DNA of 64,000 nt from RH-AL1 sp965277735 (GTDB lineage Bacteria; Pseudomonadota; Alphaproteobacteria; Rhizobiales; Beijerinckiaceae): positions 2,604,001 to 2,668,000 of the forward strand of contig CBDIDO010000003.1 in the NCBI GenBank assembly GCA_965277735.1, given 5' to 3'. Below, piece after piece: positions 18,355 through 28,173 of this stretch; position 1 is the first letter of the stretch; each line of letters begins with the position of its first letter. The notes under the pieces were generated by a model, which was not told the DNA's origin, did not search any database, and saw nothing but the letters and a program-made list of their open reading frames with translations. A program made the position numbers and the translations under genes.

Positions 18355-18711
18355 TCAGAAGGTCAGACCGCCCTCGCGCGCGCCTTCGGCCAGAGCCTTG
18401 ACGCGCCCGTGGTACATATAGGCGCCGCGGTCGAACACGACCTCGGTGACGCCGGCGGCCTTGGCGCGCTCGGCGATCAGCTTGCCAATCGCGTTCGCCG
18501 CCTCGACATTGGCGCCGGTCTTCAGCGCGCCGCGCTGGTCCTTCTCCATCGAGGAGGCGGACGCGAGCGTGCGGCCGGCCGCGTCGTCGATCACCTGGCA
18601 GTAAATCTGCTTCGATGAGCGGAACACGGAAAGGCGCGGCTTGCCAAAGGCACGGGCGCGCAGGGTCTTACGAACGCGCGCCTTGCGGCGCGCAGCGGTT
18701 ACGTTTGCCAT
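18355..18711 (-). CDS. rplR: 50S ribosomal protein L18
   Basis: L18 binds 5S rRNA together with L5 and L25. The 118-residue product has the basic N-terminus ARRKARVRKTLRARAFGKPR, LSVFRSSKQIYCQVIDD and the C-terminal FDRGAYMYHGRVKALAEGAR, all standard. Length is normal. It overlaps nothing and lies 6 bases downstream of rplF. Confidence 0.98.
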   Translation of the reverse strand: MANVTAARRKARVRKTLRARAFGKPRLSVFRSSKQIYCQVIDDAAGRTLASASSMEKDQRGALKTGANVEAANAIGKLIAERAKAAGVTEVVFDRGAYMYHGRVKALAEGAREGGLTF

Positions 18712-18717
18712 CGTGCC

Positions 18718-19251
18718 TTACTTCTTCTTGCCTTCCTTGCGGAAGATGAACTCGTCCGAATATTTCACGCCCTTGCCCTTGTAGGGCTCCGGCGGCCGCA
18801 GCGCGCGGATCTCGGAGGCGACCTGGCCGACCTGGCGCTTGTCGTTGCCCGAGATCTGGATCTCGACGGGGCGCGGCGTCACGATCGTGATCCCATCCGG
18901 AATCGGGAACGGGATGTCGTGGCTGTAGCCGAGCGACAGCTGCAGCACCTTGCCCTGGACGGCGGCCTTGTAGCCGACGCCGTTGATGTCGAGCCGGCGC
19001 GTGAAACCGGTGGTGACGCCGAGGACGAGGTTGTTCACCTGCGCCCGCGACATGCCCCACATGGCTTGCGCGCGCTTCGTCTCCGAGCGTGGCTTCACCT
19101 CGATCTCGTCGTTGGCGAACTTGACCTCGCACTCGTCGGGGACGGTGAACGAGAGTTCGCCCTTCGAGCCCTTCACGGTGACGTGCTGGCCCTGGACGTT
19201 GGCGGTCACCCCTTTCGGGATGGCGACGGGCTTCTTTCCGACGCGTGACAT
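18718..19251 (-). CDS. rplF: 50S ribosomal protein L6
   Basis: L6 is located near the factor-binding region of the large subunit. The 177-residue protein begins MSRVGKKPVAIPKGVTA and contains GFTRRLDINGVGYKAAVQGK, then ALRPPEPYKGKGVKYSDEFI. I chose ATG 19251 because the conserved MSRVGKKP start is here and AAGGA lies upstream; the frame extends three codons further. Confidence 0.98.
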   Translation of the reverse strand: MSRVGKKPVAIPKGVTANVQGQHVTVKGSKGELSFTVPDECEVKFANDEIEVKPRSETKRAQAMWGMSRAQVNNLVLGVTTGFTRRLDINGVGYKAAVQGKVLQLSLGYSHDIPFPIPDGITIVTPRPVEIQISGNDKRQVGQVASEIRALRPPEPYKGKGVKYSDEFIFRKEGKKK

Positions 19252-19289
19252 AGTTTGCAATCCTTCTTGCGCAGATCAATCAAGCGAGA

Positions 19290-19682
19290 TCAGAAGACCT
19301 TGCAGAGCACTTCGCCGCCGACATTGGCCTCGCGTGCGGCATGATCGGCCATGACGCCCTTTGGCGTCGAGACGATCGTGATGCCGAGGCCGTTGGCGAC
19401 CGGCGGGATCGAGTCGACAGCTGCGTAGACGCGACGACCGGGCTTCGACACGCGCGAGATCTCGCGGATGACGGGCTGGTTGTCGTAATACTTCAGCTCG
19501 ATCTCGAACTCGGTACGGCCGTTGCCGAACTCGGTTGTCGAATAGCCGCGGATATAGCCTTCCTCCTGCAGCACGTCGAGGACGTGCGCGCGGAGCTTCG
19601 AGCCAGGTGTCTGCACCTTGCCCTTGCGGCGCATTCCGGCGTTGCGGATGCGGGTGAGCATATCGCCCAACGGATCGTTCAT
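19290..19682 (-). CDS. rpsH: 30S ribosomal protein S8
   Basis: S8 binds 16S rRNA centrally and in other bacteria represses the spc operon. The 130-residue product begins MNDPLGDMLTRIRNAGMRRK and ends with NGLGITIVSTPKGVMADHAA and GGEVLCKVF, typical of S8. It sits between rpsN and rplF. Whether the spc mRNA here carries an S8 target site cannot be judged by eye. Confidence 0.98.
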   Translation of the reverse strand: MNDPLGDMLTRIRNAGMRRKGKVQTPGSKLRAHVLDVLQEEGYIRGYSTTEFGNGRTEFEIELKYYDNQPVIREISRVSKPGRRVYAAVDSIPPVANGLGITIVSTPKGVMADHAAREANVGGEVLCKVF

Positions 19683-19695
19683 GGCGCGCCCTCCC

Positions 19696-20001
19696 TTACC
19701 AGCTCGACTTGACGAGACCGGGGATCAACCCAGCCGAGCCGAGCTCGCGCAACGCGATACGCGACATTCGCATCTTGCCGGTGAAGGCGCGCGGACGGCC
19801 CGACACCTCGCAACGATTACGGATGCGCTCCGGCGCCGAGTTGCGCGGCAGCTCGGACAGACGCAGGCGCGCCTCGAAGCGATCCTCCATCGGCAGCTGC
19901 TCGTTGTTGGCCGCGTCCTTGAGACGCTTCCGCCGGCCCGCGTATTGCTTGACCAGCTTCATACGCCGCTTGTTTGTTTCGACCGCGCTCTTCTTCGCCA
20001 T
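19696..20001 (-). CDS. rpsN: 30S ribosomal protein S14
   Basis: The 101-residue product is the long, zinc-free form of S14. It has a basic N-terminus (KKSAVETNKRRMKLVKQYAG) and a C-terminus with RNRCEVSGRPRAFTGKMRMS, and there is no C-x2-C zinc ribbon. It acts in the small-subunit head. Length is standard for proteobacteria. It follows rplE by 43 bases. Confidence 0.97.
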   Translation of the reverse strand: MAKKSAVETNKRRMKLVKQYAGRRKRLKDAANNEQLPMEDRFEARLRLSELPRNSAPERIRNRCEVSGRPRAFTGKMRMSRIALRELGSAGLIPGLVKSSW

Positions 20002-20044
20002 CTGAAAAATCTATCCTTTGGTTACCGCGTTTGAGCCCGAGAGC

Positions 20045-20770
20045 TCACTGCCGGAACGGGAAATTGAACGCGCGCAGAAGCGCCCGCGCCTCTTGGTCGG
20101 TCTTGGCCGTGGTGCAGACAATGATGTCCATACCGACGACCGAATCGACCTTGTCGTAGTTGATCTCCGGAAACACGATGTGCTCCTTGATCCCCATCGC
20201 ATAATTACCGCGCCCGTCGAAGCTCTTCGGGTTCAGCCCGCGGAAGTCGCGGATGCGCGGCAGCGCGATGGTCACCAGACGATCCAGGAACTCGTACATG
20301 CGGACCTTGCGAAGGGTGACCTTCGCGCCGATCGGCATGTTCTCGCGCACCTTGAAGGTCGAGATGGCGTTGCGGGCCCGCGTGATCACCGGCTTCTGGC
20401 CGGCGATGAGCGCGAGATCGCCCGCGGCGAGCGTCACCTTCTTGGTGTCGTTCACCGCTTCGCCGACGCCCATGTTGAGGACGATCTTGTCGATGACCGG
20501 AACCTCGAGCGGGTTCTTGTAGCCGAACTCCTCGATCATCTTGGCCCGCACGACCTCGTCGTACAGCTTGCGCAGACGCGGCGTGTAGTCCTTCGGCGCC
20601 GACAGCTGGTCGGCGGAGGCCGTCGCATAGGACGGTGCGCCGCGGCCGAGCTTCTCGGTCGGAACAGCCTTGGAATCCTTGGCGGACGCCTTCGGCGCCG
20701 CTGCACCCTTGCCACCCTTTGCCGGTCCCTTGGCGGGGGCACCGCCCTTGCCACCCTTGGCATCAGCCAT
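20045..20770 (-). CDS. rplE: 50S ribosomal protein L5 with long N-terminal extension
   Basis: L5 binds 5S rRNA and contacts P-site tRNA. The conserved core starts near residue 60 (YTPRLRKLYDEVVRAKMIEE) and ends with TDQEARALLRAFNFPF. At 241 residues it is about 55 longer than usual L5. The extra N-terminus is low-complexity Gly/Lys/Ala (ADAKGGKGGAPAKGPAKGGK). No alternative start lies near the core, and the ATG at 20770 has GGAG nine bases upstream. It overlaps the rplX stop by 8 bases, so the extension is probably real. Confidence 0.95.
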   Translation of the reverse strand: MADAKGGKGGAPAKGPAKGGKGAAAPKASAKDSKAVPTEKLGRGAPSYATASADQLSAPKDYTPRLRKLYDEVVRAKMIEEFGYKNPLEVPVIDKIVLNMGVGEAVNDTKKVTLAAGDLALIAGQKPVITRARNAISTFKVRENMPIGAKVTLRKVRMYEFLDRLVTIALPRIRDFRGLNPKSFDGRGNYAMGIKEHIVFPEINYDKVDSVVGMDIIVCTTAKTDQEARALLRAFNFPFRQ

Positions 20771-21080
20771 CGATCAAATCTCCGGAACGCTTGGCGAAGC
20801 GGACCTTGCGGCCGTCTTCGAGAATCTTGAACCCGACGCGGGTCGGCTTGCCGTCACGCGGGTCGGCATAGGCGAGGTTGGACAGGTGGATCGTCCCTTC
20901 CTTCGAGACGATGCCGGCCTCCTGCGTCTGCGACTGGCGCTGGTGGCGCTTCTGCAGGTGTATGCCCTGGACGATCGCGCGATCTTCCTTGGGGATCACC
21001 TTGAGAACCTCGCCGGTGCGCCCTGCGTCGCGACCGGTCGTGACGACGACCTTGTCGCCCTTCTTGATCTTGGCGGCCAT
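20763..21080 (-). CDS. rplX: 50S ribosomal protein L24
   Basis: L24 initiates large-subunit assembly. The 105-residue product begins MAAKIKKGDKVVVTTGRDAG, a KOW-type start, and includes VIPKEDRAIVQGIHLQKRHQ and DPRDGKPTRVGFKI. ATG 21080 shares a base with the rplN stop (TGATG), which fits translational coupling. A GTG one codon upstream is less likely. Confidence 0.97.
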   Translation of the reverse strand: MAAKIKKGDKVVVTTGRDAGRTGEVLKVIPKEDRAIVQGIHLQKRHQRQSQTQEAGIVSKEGTIHLSNLAYADPRDGKPTRVGFKILEDGRKVRFAKRSGDLIDG

Positions 21081-21448
21081 CACAGCACCTCCGGAGCGAG
21101 CGAGATGATCTTCATGTGGTTGCGCGCACGCAGCTCACGCGGCACGGGCCCGAAGATGCGGGTGCCGACCGGCTCCGACTGGTTGTTGATGAGCACGGCG
21201 GCATTGCCGTCGAAGCGGATGACGGTCCCGTCGACGCGCTTGATGTCCTTCGCGGTGCGAACGACGACCGCCTTCATGACGTCGCCCTTCTTCACGCGGC
21301 CGCGCGGGATCGCCTCCTTGACGGAGACGACGATGATGTCGCCCACGGCTGCGTAGCGGCGCTTGGAGCCGCCCAACACCTTGATGCACATCACGCGTCG
21401 CGCGCCTGAATTGTCGGCGACGTCGAGATTGGTCTGCACCTGAATCAT
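21080..21448 (-). CDS. rplN: 50S ribosomal protein L14
   Basis: The 122-residue product begins MIQVQTNLDVADNSGARRVM and includes GDIIVVSVKEAIPRGRVKKG and the C-terminal FGPVPRELRARNHMKIISLA, the invariant L14 pattern. L14 forms part of intersubunit bridges with 16S rRNA. Length is normal. It follows rpsQ after 98 bases. Confidence 0.98.
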   Translation of the reverse strand: MIQVQTNLDVADNSGARRVMCIKVLGGSKRRYAAVGDIIVVSVKEAIPRGRVKKGDVMKAVVVRTAKDIKRVDGTVIRFDGNAAVLINNQSEPVGTRIFGPVPRELRARNHMKIISLAPEVL

Positions 21449-21546
21449 GGCCCGAGGCCCTTTCTGTCAGATCGGTTTCCGCCCCCTTGCGAGGTCCGGA
21501 CTACGCCTGGTGGGGTGTTTCTCCCCCGGCTAAAACTATGGTCTTG

Positions 21547-21804
21547 TCAGCTCGCGGCGCCAGCGCCGGCGTCGACATGGCCGACGACGGCCCAACGCTT
21601 GAGGCGCGACACGGGCCGCGTCTCTTCGATGGAGACGATGTCGCCGACCTTGTAGGTCCGCGCCTCGTCATGGGCGTGATAGTTCTTCGTGCGCCGCACC
21701 GTCTTCTTCAGAAGCGGATGCGTGAAGCGACGCTCGACCTTCACGACGACCGTCTTCTCCTGCTTGTCGGAGACGACGACGCCCTGGAGAATTCTCTTCG
21801 GCAT
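21547..21804 (-). CDS. rpsQ: 30S ribosomal protein S17
   Basis: The 85-residue product begins MPKRILQGVVVSDKQEKTVV and contains HPLLKKTVRRTKNYHAHDEA and DIVSIEETRPVSRLKRWAVV. It is an OB-fold primary 16S rRNA-binding protein. Length and order (rpmC-rpsQ-rplN) are standard. A short Ala/Gly tail ends the protein. Confidence 0.97.
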   Translation of the reverse strand: MPKRILQGVVVSDKQEKTVVVKVERRFTHPLLKKTVRRTKNYHAHDEARTYKVGDIVSIEETRPVSRLKRWAVVGHVDAGAGAAS

Positions 21805-21810
21805 GGTCCC

Positions 21811-22023
21811 TTATCCTTGCTGCGCGGCGCGCTTCTGAGCGGCGAGCGTCTTCAGCCGCGCGATATCGCGGCGCACGACACGAACGCGCGAGGTGTTCTC
21901 GAGCTGGCCCGTCGCACGCTGAAAGCGCAGATTGAACTGCTCCTTCTTGAGATCGAGGATCTCCTGCGAGCGCTGGTCATCCGACATCGTCTTGAGATCG
22001 GACAGGCGGTTCTTCGACTTCAT
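21811..22023 (-). CDS. rpmC: 50S ribosomal protein L29
   Basis: The 70-residue helical protein has SDLKTMSDDQRSQEILDLKK, EQFNLRFQRATGQLENTSRV and RVVRRDIARLKTL, typical of L29 at the polypeptide exit site. It lies between rplP and rpsQ with tight spacing. Confidence 0.97.
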   Translation of the reverse strand: MKSKNRLSDLKTMSDDQRSQEILDLKKEQFNLRFQRATGQLENTSRVRVVRRDIARLKTLAAQKRAAQQG

Positions 22024-22032
22024 ATCTCGCCC

Positions 22033-22446
22033 CTACTCCGCGATCCGCTCGACGAAGCGCGTCTTGATCGGCAGCTTCGCAGCCGCCAGCGTCAGCGCTT
22101 CCTTGGCGAGCGTCACCGGCACGCCGTCGAGCTCGAACATGATGCGACCCGGCGCGACGCGGCAGGCCCAGAGCTCGATCGCGCCCTTGCCCTTACCCAT
22201 TCGCACTTCGGTCGGCTTCTTGGTGACCGGAACGTCCGGGAACACGCGGATCCAGACGCGACCGGCACGCTTCATGTGACGGGTCATCGCACGACGCGCG
22301 GCCTCGATCTGGCGCGCGGTGACGCGATCCGGCTCCATGGCCTTGAGGCCAAACTGGCCGAAGCTCAGCTCGAAGCCACCCTTCGAGGTGCCGCGGATTC
22401 GGCCCTTGAAGGCCTTCCTGAACTTTGTCTTCTTCGGTTGAAGCAT
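22033..22446 (-). CDS. rplP: 50S ribosomal protein L16
   Basis: The 137-residue product begins MLQPKKTKFRKAFKGRIRGT and contains FGQFGLKAMEPDRVTARQIE and RVFPDVPVTKKPTEVRMGKG. L16 supports the peptidyl-transferase region and A-site tRNA. Length is standard. It is 31 bases downstream of rpsC. Confidence 0.98.
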   Translation of the reverse strand: MLQPKKTKFRKAFKGRIRGTSKGGFELSFGQFGLKAMEPDRVTARQIEAARRAMTRHMKRAGRVWIRVFPDVPVTKKPTEVRMGKGKGAIELWACRVAPGRIMFELDGVPVTLAKEALTLAAAKLPIKTRFVERIAE

Positions 22447-22477
22447 TTGATGAAGCTCTTAAACGTGAAACTGATGA

Positions 22478-23227
22478 TCAGGCCGCCGGGCGATCGCGCC
22501 CGCGATCGCCGCGGTCACGGTCGTTGTCGCGGCGCGGCCGGCGGTCACCACCCGAATGATCCTGCTGCTCGGCCTTGCGGTCCTGCGCCATCGGATCGTG
22601 CTCGAGGATCTCGCCCTTGAAGATCCAAACCTTGATGCCGCACGTGCCGTAGGCCGTGTGCGCGGTCGCGACACCGTAGTCGACGTCGGCGCGCAGCGTG
22701 TGCAGCGGCACCCGGCCCTCGCGATACCACTCGAGGCGCGCGATCTCGGCGCCGCCGAGACGACCGGCGCAGTTGATGCGGATGCCCTCGGCGCCGAGAC
22801 GCATCGCCGACTGAACGGCGCGCTTCATGGCGCGGCGGAAGGCCACGCGGCGCTCCAGCTGCTGGGCGATCGAATCGGCAACGAGTGTCGCATCGATCTC
22901 GGGCTTGCGCACCTCGACGATGTTGATGACGACTTCCGAGTCCGTCATGCTGGCGACGAGCTTGCGGATCTTGTCGATGTCCGCGCCCTTCTTGCCGATG
23001 ACGACGCCGGGGCGCGCGGAATGGATCGTTACCCGGCACTTCTTGTGCGGGCGCTCGATGATGATCTTCGAGACCGCCGCCTGCTTCAGCGTCTTCATCA
23101 GGGCCTCGCGGATCGCGATGTCCTCATGCAGCAGCTTGGCGTACTCGTCCCGCTGGGCGAACCAGCGCGAGTCCCAGGTGCGGTTGATGCCGAGCCTGAG
23201 CCCGATCGGATTGACTTTCTGTCCCAT
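22478..23227 (-). CDS. rpsC: 30S ribosomal protein S3
   Basis: S3 lines the mRNA entry tunnel. The 249-residue product begins MGQKVNPIGLRLGINRTWDS. It has the KH-domain segment ARPGVVIGKKGADIDKIRK and the C-terminal domain ending WIFKGEILEHDPMAQDRKAE. A charged Arg/Asp tail (RRPRRDNDRDRGDRGRDRP) extends it beyond the roughly 233 residues of E. coli S3. Identity is certain; the tail's role is unknown. Confidence 0.98.
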   Translation of the reverse strand: MGQKVNPIGLRLGINRTWDSRWFAQRDEYAKLLHEDIAIREALMKTLKQAAVSKIIIERPHKKCRVTIHSARPGVVIGKKGADIDKIRKLVASMTDSEVVINIVEVRKPEIDATLVADSIAQQLERRVAFRRAMKRAVQSAMRLGAEGIRINCAGRLGGAEIARLEWYREGRVPLHTLRADVDYGVATAHTAYGTCGIKVWIFKGEILEHDPMAQDRKAEQQDHSGGDRRPRRDNDRDRGDRGRDRPAA

Positions 23228-23237
23228 CGATTGCTCC

Positions 23238-23645
23238 TCAGGCCGCCTTCTTGCCGGCTTGGCTGCCGGCTTGCGCTTCGACTTCCCGGACGATGATCGT
23301 CAGGTTGGCGAAGGGCTTCTCGATGCGTCCGGCGCGGCCGCGGGCCCGCGGCGAGAAGCGCTTCATGACGAGCGCCTTCCCGACATGGGCCTCGGCGACG
23401 ACGAGATCGTCGACATCGAGGTCGTGGTTGTTTTCAGCGTTCGCGATCGCGCTCTCGAGCGTCTTCTTGACGTCGAGCGCAATGCGCTTGCGCGAGAATT
23501 CGAGGTCGGCGAGCGCCGTCTCGACCCGCTTGCCGCGGATCAGCTGCGCCAGGAGGTTGAGCTTCTGCGGGCTGACGCGGATCATGCGGCAGACGGCCTT
23601 CGCCTCGGTCTCCTTGAGCGAGCGCTCTGTCTTCGGCTTGGACAT
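23238..23645 (-). CDS. rplV: 50S ribosomal protein L22
   Basis: The 135-residue product contains CRMIRVSPQKLNLLAQLIRG, LESAIANAENNHDLDVDDL and KRFSPRARGRAGRIEKPFAN, the standard L22 core whose hairpin lines the exit tunnel. Start at ATG 23645, sharing a base with the rpsS stop; the frame continues upstream through rpsS out of phase and is not coding there. Confidence 0.97.
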   Translation of the reverse strand: MSKPKTERSLKETEAKAVCRMIRVSPQKLNLLAQLIRGKRVETALADLEFSRKRIALDVKKTLESAIANAENNHDLDVDDLVVAEAHVGKALVMKRFSPRARGRAGRIEKPFANLTIIVREVEAQAGSQAGKKAA

Positions 23646-23923
23646 CAGCCCCTCTTCGCTTTCTTGTCCGCGGCGTGACCGTGGAACGTGCGCGTCGGCG
23701 AAAACTCGCCGAGCTTGTGACCGATCATGTCCTCGGTCACGATCACGGGGACGTGCTTGTGACCGTTGTAGACGCCGAAGGTCAGGCCGACGAACTGCGG
23801 CAGGACGGTCGAGCGGCGGCTCCAGGTCTTGATGACCTCGGCGCGCTTCGCAGCGCGCGCGGCCTCCGCCTTCTTCAGCATGTAGCCGTCGATGAACGGA
23901 CCCTTCCAAATGGATCGCGCCAT
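23645..23923 (-). CDS. rpsS: 30S ribosomal protein S19
   Basis: The 92-residue product begins MARSIWKGPFIDGYMLKKAE. It contains TWSRRSTVLPQFVGLTFGVY and HKLGEFSPTRTFHGHAADKK, all conserved S19 features of the small-subunit head. Length is normal. It is 4 bases downstream of rplB. Confidence 0.98.
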   Translation of the reverse strand: MARSIWKGPFIDGYMLKKAEAARAAKRAEVIKTWSRRSTVLPQFVGLTFGVYNGHKHVPVIVTEDMIGHKLGEFSPTRTFHGHAADKKAKRG

Positions 23924-23927
23924 GGCG

Positions 23928-24767
23928 TTAGCCCTTCTTCTTGCTCTTGTGACGCGATGTCACGATGAAACGGTCGGTCGACTTGTTCGAGCGCGTCTTC
24001 TTGCCCTTGGTCGGCTTGCCCCACGGGGTGACCGGGTGACGACCGCCCGAGGTGCGGCCTTCGCCGCCGCCGTGCGGGTGATCGACCGGGTTCATGGTCA
24101 CGCCGCGGTTATGCGGCATGCGTCCGAGCCAGCGGCTACGACCGGCCTTGCCGATCGAGGCGTTCATGTGGTCCGGGTTCGACACCGCGCCAACCGTGCC
24201 GAAGCACTGGCCGTGCACGAGACGCTGCTCGCCCGAGTTCAGGCGGACGATGACGTAGCCCTGGTCGCGACCGACCACCTGCGCGAACGTGCCGGCCGAG
24301 CGGACCATCGCAGCACCCTTGCCGATCTTGAGCTCGACGTTGTGGACGATCGTGCCGATCGGCATCGAGGCCAGCGGCATCGCATTGCCCGGCTTCACGT
24401 CGACCTGGTTGCCCGCGACGACCTCGTCACCGACGGACAGACGCTGCGGCGCCACGATGTAGCTGAGCTCGCCATCCGTGTAGCGGACCAGCGCGATGAA
24501 GGCCGACCGGTTCGGGTCGTACTCGATGCGCTCGACCTTGGCCGGCATGTCGAGCTTGCGACGCTTGAAGTCGACAAGACGATAGGCCTGCTTGTGGCCG
24601 CCGCCGCGGAAGCGGACGGTGACGCGACCGGTGTTGTTGCGACCGCCGGCCGAGGACTGCCCCTCGGTCAGAGTCTTGACCGGCTTGCCCTTGTAGAGCC
24701 CGGAGCGGTCGATGAGGACGAGCTGACGAAGGCTCGGCGTGACCGGATTGAATGTCTTCAGTGCCAT
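23928..24767 (-). CDS. rplB: 50S ribosomal protein L2
   Basis: L2 is required for subunit association and peptidyl-transferase organisation. The 279-residue product begins MALKTFNPVTPSLRQLVLID. It contains GGRNNTGRVTVRFRGGGHKQ and the key C-terminal segment RGVTMNPVDHPHGGGEGRTS with the conserved histidine. I chose ATG 24767 over an upstream in-frame ATG because the family start is here. Confidence 0.98.
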   Translation of the reverse strand: MALKTFNPVTPSLRQLVLIDRSGLYKGKPVKTLTEGQSSAGGRNNTGRVTVRFRGGGHKQAYRLVDFKRRKLDMPAKVERIEYDPNRSAFIALVRYTDGELSYIVAPQRLSVGDEVVAGNQVDVKPGNAMPLASMPIGTIVHNVELKIGKGAAMVRSAGTFAQVVGRDQGYVIVRLNSGEQRLVHGQCFGTVGAVSNPDHMNASIGKAGRSRWLGRMPHNRGVTMNPVDHPHGGGEGRTSGGRHPVTPWGKPTKGKKTRSNKSTDRFIVTSRHKSKKKG

Positions 24768-24774
24768 GTGCGCC

Positions 24775-25110
24775 TCAAAGACCCGTCGTGACGTCGATAC
24801 GATCGCCATCGGCGAGCGTCACGACAGCCTTCTTCAGATCGGACTGCTGGCCGCGCTGGCCCTTGAAGACCTTGCGCTTGCCTTTGCGGATGAGCGTGTT
24901 GACGCCCTCGACCTTGACGTCGAACAGGCGCTCGACGGCGGCCTTGATCTCGGGCTTGGTCGCGTCCTTGCGGACCTTGAACACGACCTGATTCATCTCG
25001 GTCGCGTAAGTCGCCTTCTCGGTGATCACGGGCGCGACGATCACGTCGTAATGGCGCGCCTCGATGTGGCCTTTCGCGGCCTGGCCCTTTGCAGCCTTGG
25101 CAGCACTCAT
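24775..25110 (-). CDS. rplW: 50S ribosomal protein L23
   Basis: L23 sits at the tunnel exit and docks trigger factor and SRP. The core begins HYDVIVAPVITEKATYATEM and includes NTLIRKGKRKVFKGQRGQQS. The 111-residue product has a short Ala/Lys-rich N-terminal addition (SAAKAAKGQAAKGHIEA). The ATG overlaps the rplD stop by 4 bases (ATGA). Confidence 0.97.
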   Translation of the reverse strand: MSAAKAAKGQAAKGHIEARHYDVIVAPVITEKATYATEMNQVVFKVRKDATKPEIKAAVERLFDVKVEGVNTLIRKGKRKVFKGQRGQQSDLKKAVVTLADGDRIDVTTGL

Positions 25111-25736
25111 TTGAACCGCGCCTCCAGCGCTTCGACCGCGGCGCGCGTCAGCACGAGCTTCTCGCGGCGCAGGATGTCGTAGACGTTGATGCCGGCGATC
25201 GGCAGCACGTCGATGTGCGGGATGTTGCGGGCGGCGAGCGCGAAATTCGTCTCCGGCTCGGCGCCATCGATGATCAGCGCGTTCAACAGGCCGATCTTCT
25301 CGAAATTGGCGAGCAACGCCTTCGTCTTCGGCTCGGCCACCTTGGCGTCGGCCCACACGATGATGCCACCGTCCTTGGCCTTGGCCGAGAGCGCGTGGCG
25401 CAGCGCCAGGGCGCGCACCTTCTTCGGCAGCTCGTGCTCATGCGAGCGCACGACCGGGCCGTGCGCCTTGCCGCCGCCGACGAACTGCGGCGCGCGGCGC
25501 GAGCCATGACGGGCGGTACCGCCACCCTTCTGGCGACCGAACTTCTTGCCGGTCCGCGCGATCTCGGCGCGGCCCTTCGACTTGTGCGTGCCGGCGCGCC
25601 GCTTGGCGAGCTGGTAGCGCACCATGCGCGCGATCAGGTCGGGGCGAGGCTCGAGGCCGAAAATGGCGTCGTCGAGCTCGATCGAGCTATCGCCGCCGTT
25701 GGCGGCGCCATCGTGGGAGGTGATGTCGAGTTTCAT
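25107..25736 (-). CDS. rplD: 50S ribosomal protein L4
   Basis: The 209-residue product contains MVRYQLAKRRAGTHKSKGRA, FGRQKGGGTARHGSRRAPQF and the C-terminal YDILRREKLVLTRAAVEALE. L4 has a loop in the exit tunnel; in gamma-proteobacteria it also represses the S10 operon, and whether it does so here is unknown. Length is normal. Confidence 0.97.
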   Translation of the reverse strand: MKLDITSHDGAANGGDSSIELDDAIFGLEPRPDLIARMVRYQLAKRRAGTHKSKGRAEIARTGKKFGRQKGGGTARHGSRRAPQFVGGGKAHGPVVRSHEHELPKKVRALALRHALSAKAKDGGIIVWADAKVAEPKTKALLANFEKIGLLNALIIDGAEPETNFALAARNIPHIDVLPIAGINVYDILRREKLVLTRAAVEALEARFK

Positions 25737-25741
25737 AGGTC

Positions 25742-26515
25742 TCAGGCCTCCGCAGCCGGGCTGTCGGGAGCCGCTTCGTGAGTGGCAGGCGCGGGCGTAT
25801 CCGCATGACCGTCGGCATGGCCGTCCGAGTGTCCATTTGCGGCGAGCCGGAACTTGCCGGGCTGCGGCGCATCCTTCGGAAGGGCTTTCTTCACCGCGTC
25901 GCGCATGGTGATCCAGCCGCCGGCGACACCAGGAACGGCGCCCTCGACGAGGACCAGGCCGCGCTCGACGTCGAGCTGCACGACCTTGAGGTTGAGCGTG
26001 GTGACGCGCTCGCAGCCGAGATGGCCGGCCATCTTCTTGTTCTTGAAGGTCTTGCCGGGATCCTGACGGCCACCGGTCGAACCGTGCGAACGATGCGAGA
26101 CTGACACGCCGTGGGTGGCGCGAAGACCACCGAAGTTCCAGCGCTTCATCGGGCCGGCGAAGCCCTTGCCGGTCGAGGTGCCGGTGACGTCGACGAACTG
26201 GCCGACCGTGAAGTGGTCGGCCGTGATCTCGGCGCCGACGGGCAGCAGCCCGTCTTCCTCGACACGGAACTCGACGATCTTCAGCTTCGGCTCGACCTTG
26301 GCCACGGCGAAACGGCCGCGCTCCGCCTTCGAGACGTTCTTCACCTTGGCCGCACCGATGCCGAGCTGCAGCGCCGTGTAGCCGTTCACGTCCTTGGTTC
26401 GATGCGCAACGACCTGACAGCCCTCGAGCTTGAGGACCGTGACCGGGACGTGCTCGCCCGTGTCCCTAAAGACCCGGGTCATGCCGACCTTCTGCGCGAT
26501 AACACCTGATCGCAT
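25742..26515 (-). CDS. rplC: 50S ribosomal protein L3 with His/Asp-rich tail
   Basis: L3 begins MRSGVIAQKVGMTRVFRDTG and contains GFAGPMKRWNFGGLRATHGV and RSHGSTGGRQDPGKTFKNKK, the site that in E. coli is glutamine-methylated. At 257 residues it exceeds the usual 210 or so. The extra C-terminus includes NGHSDGHADGHADTPAPATH, rich in His, Asp and Ala. The core is complete; the tail could bind metal but that is speculation. Confidence 0.97.
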   Translation of the reverse strand: MRSGVIAQKVGMTRVFRDTGEHVPVTVLKLEGCQVVAHRTKDVNGYTALQLGIGAAKVKNVSKAERGRFAVAKVEPKLKIVEFRVEEDGLLPVGAEITADHFTVGQFVDVTGTSTGKGFAGPMKRWNFGGLRATHGVSVSHRSHGSTGGRQDPGKTFKNKKMAGHLGCERVTTLNLKVVQLDVERGLVLVEGAVPGVAGGWITMRDAVKKALPKDAPQPGKFRLAANGHSDGHADGHADTPAPATHEAAPDSPAAEA

Positions 26516-26578
26516 TTCGTTTCGTCTCCCGGAGGCGCTCGCGGCTCGATGGCCGGGCGTAGCTCCGCAAATTAAACC

Positions 26579-26887
<309 letters not shown>

Positions 26888-26929
26888 TTTCTTCTGTCCT
26901 TCAGTCAGCCAGTTCGGCCGGTTGCCGAA

Positions 26930-28120
<1,191 letters not shown>

Positions 28121-28173
28121 CGGAGGGCTCCTTAAGAATTCTGGACGACGTGTCGGGGGTTACAGGGGTGCGG

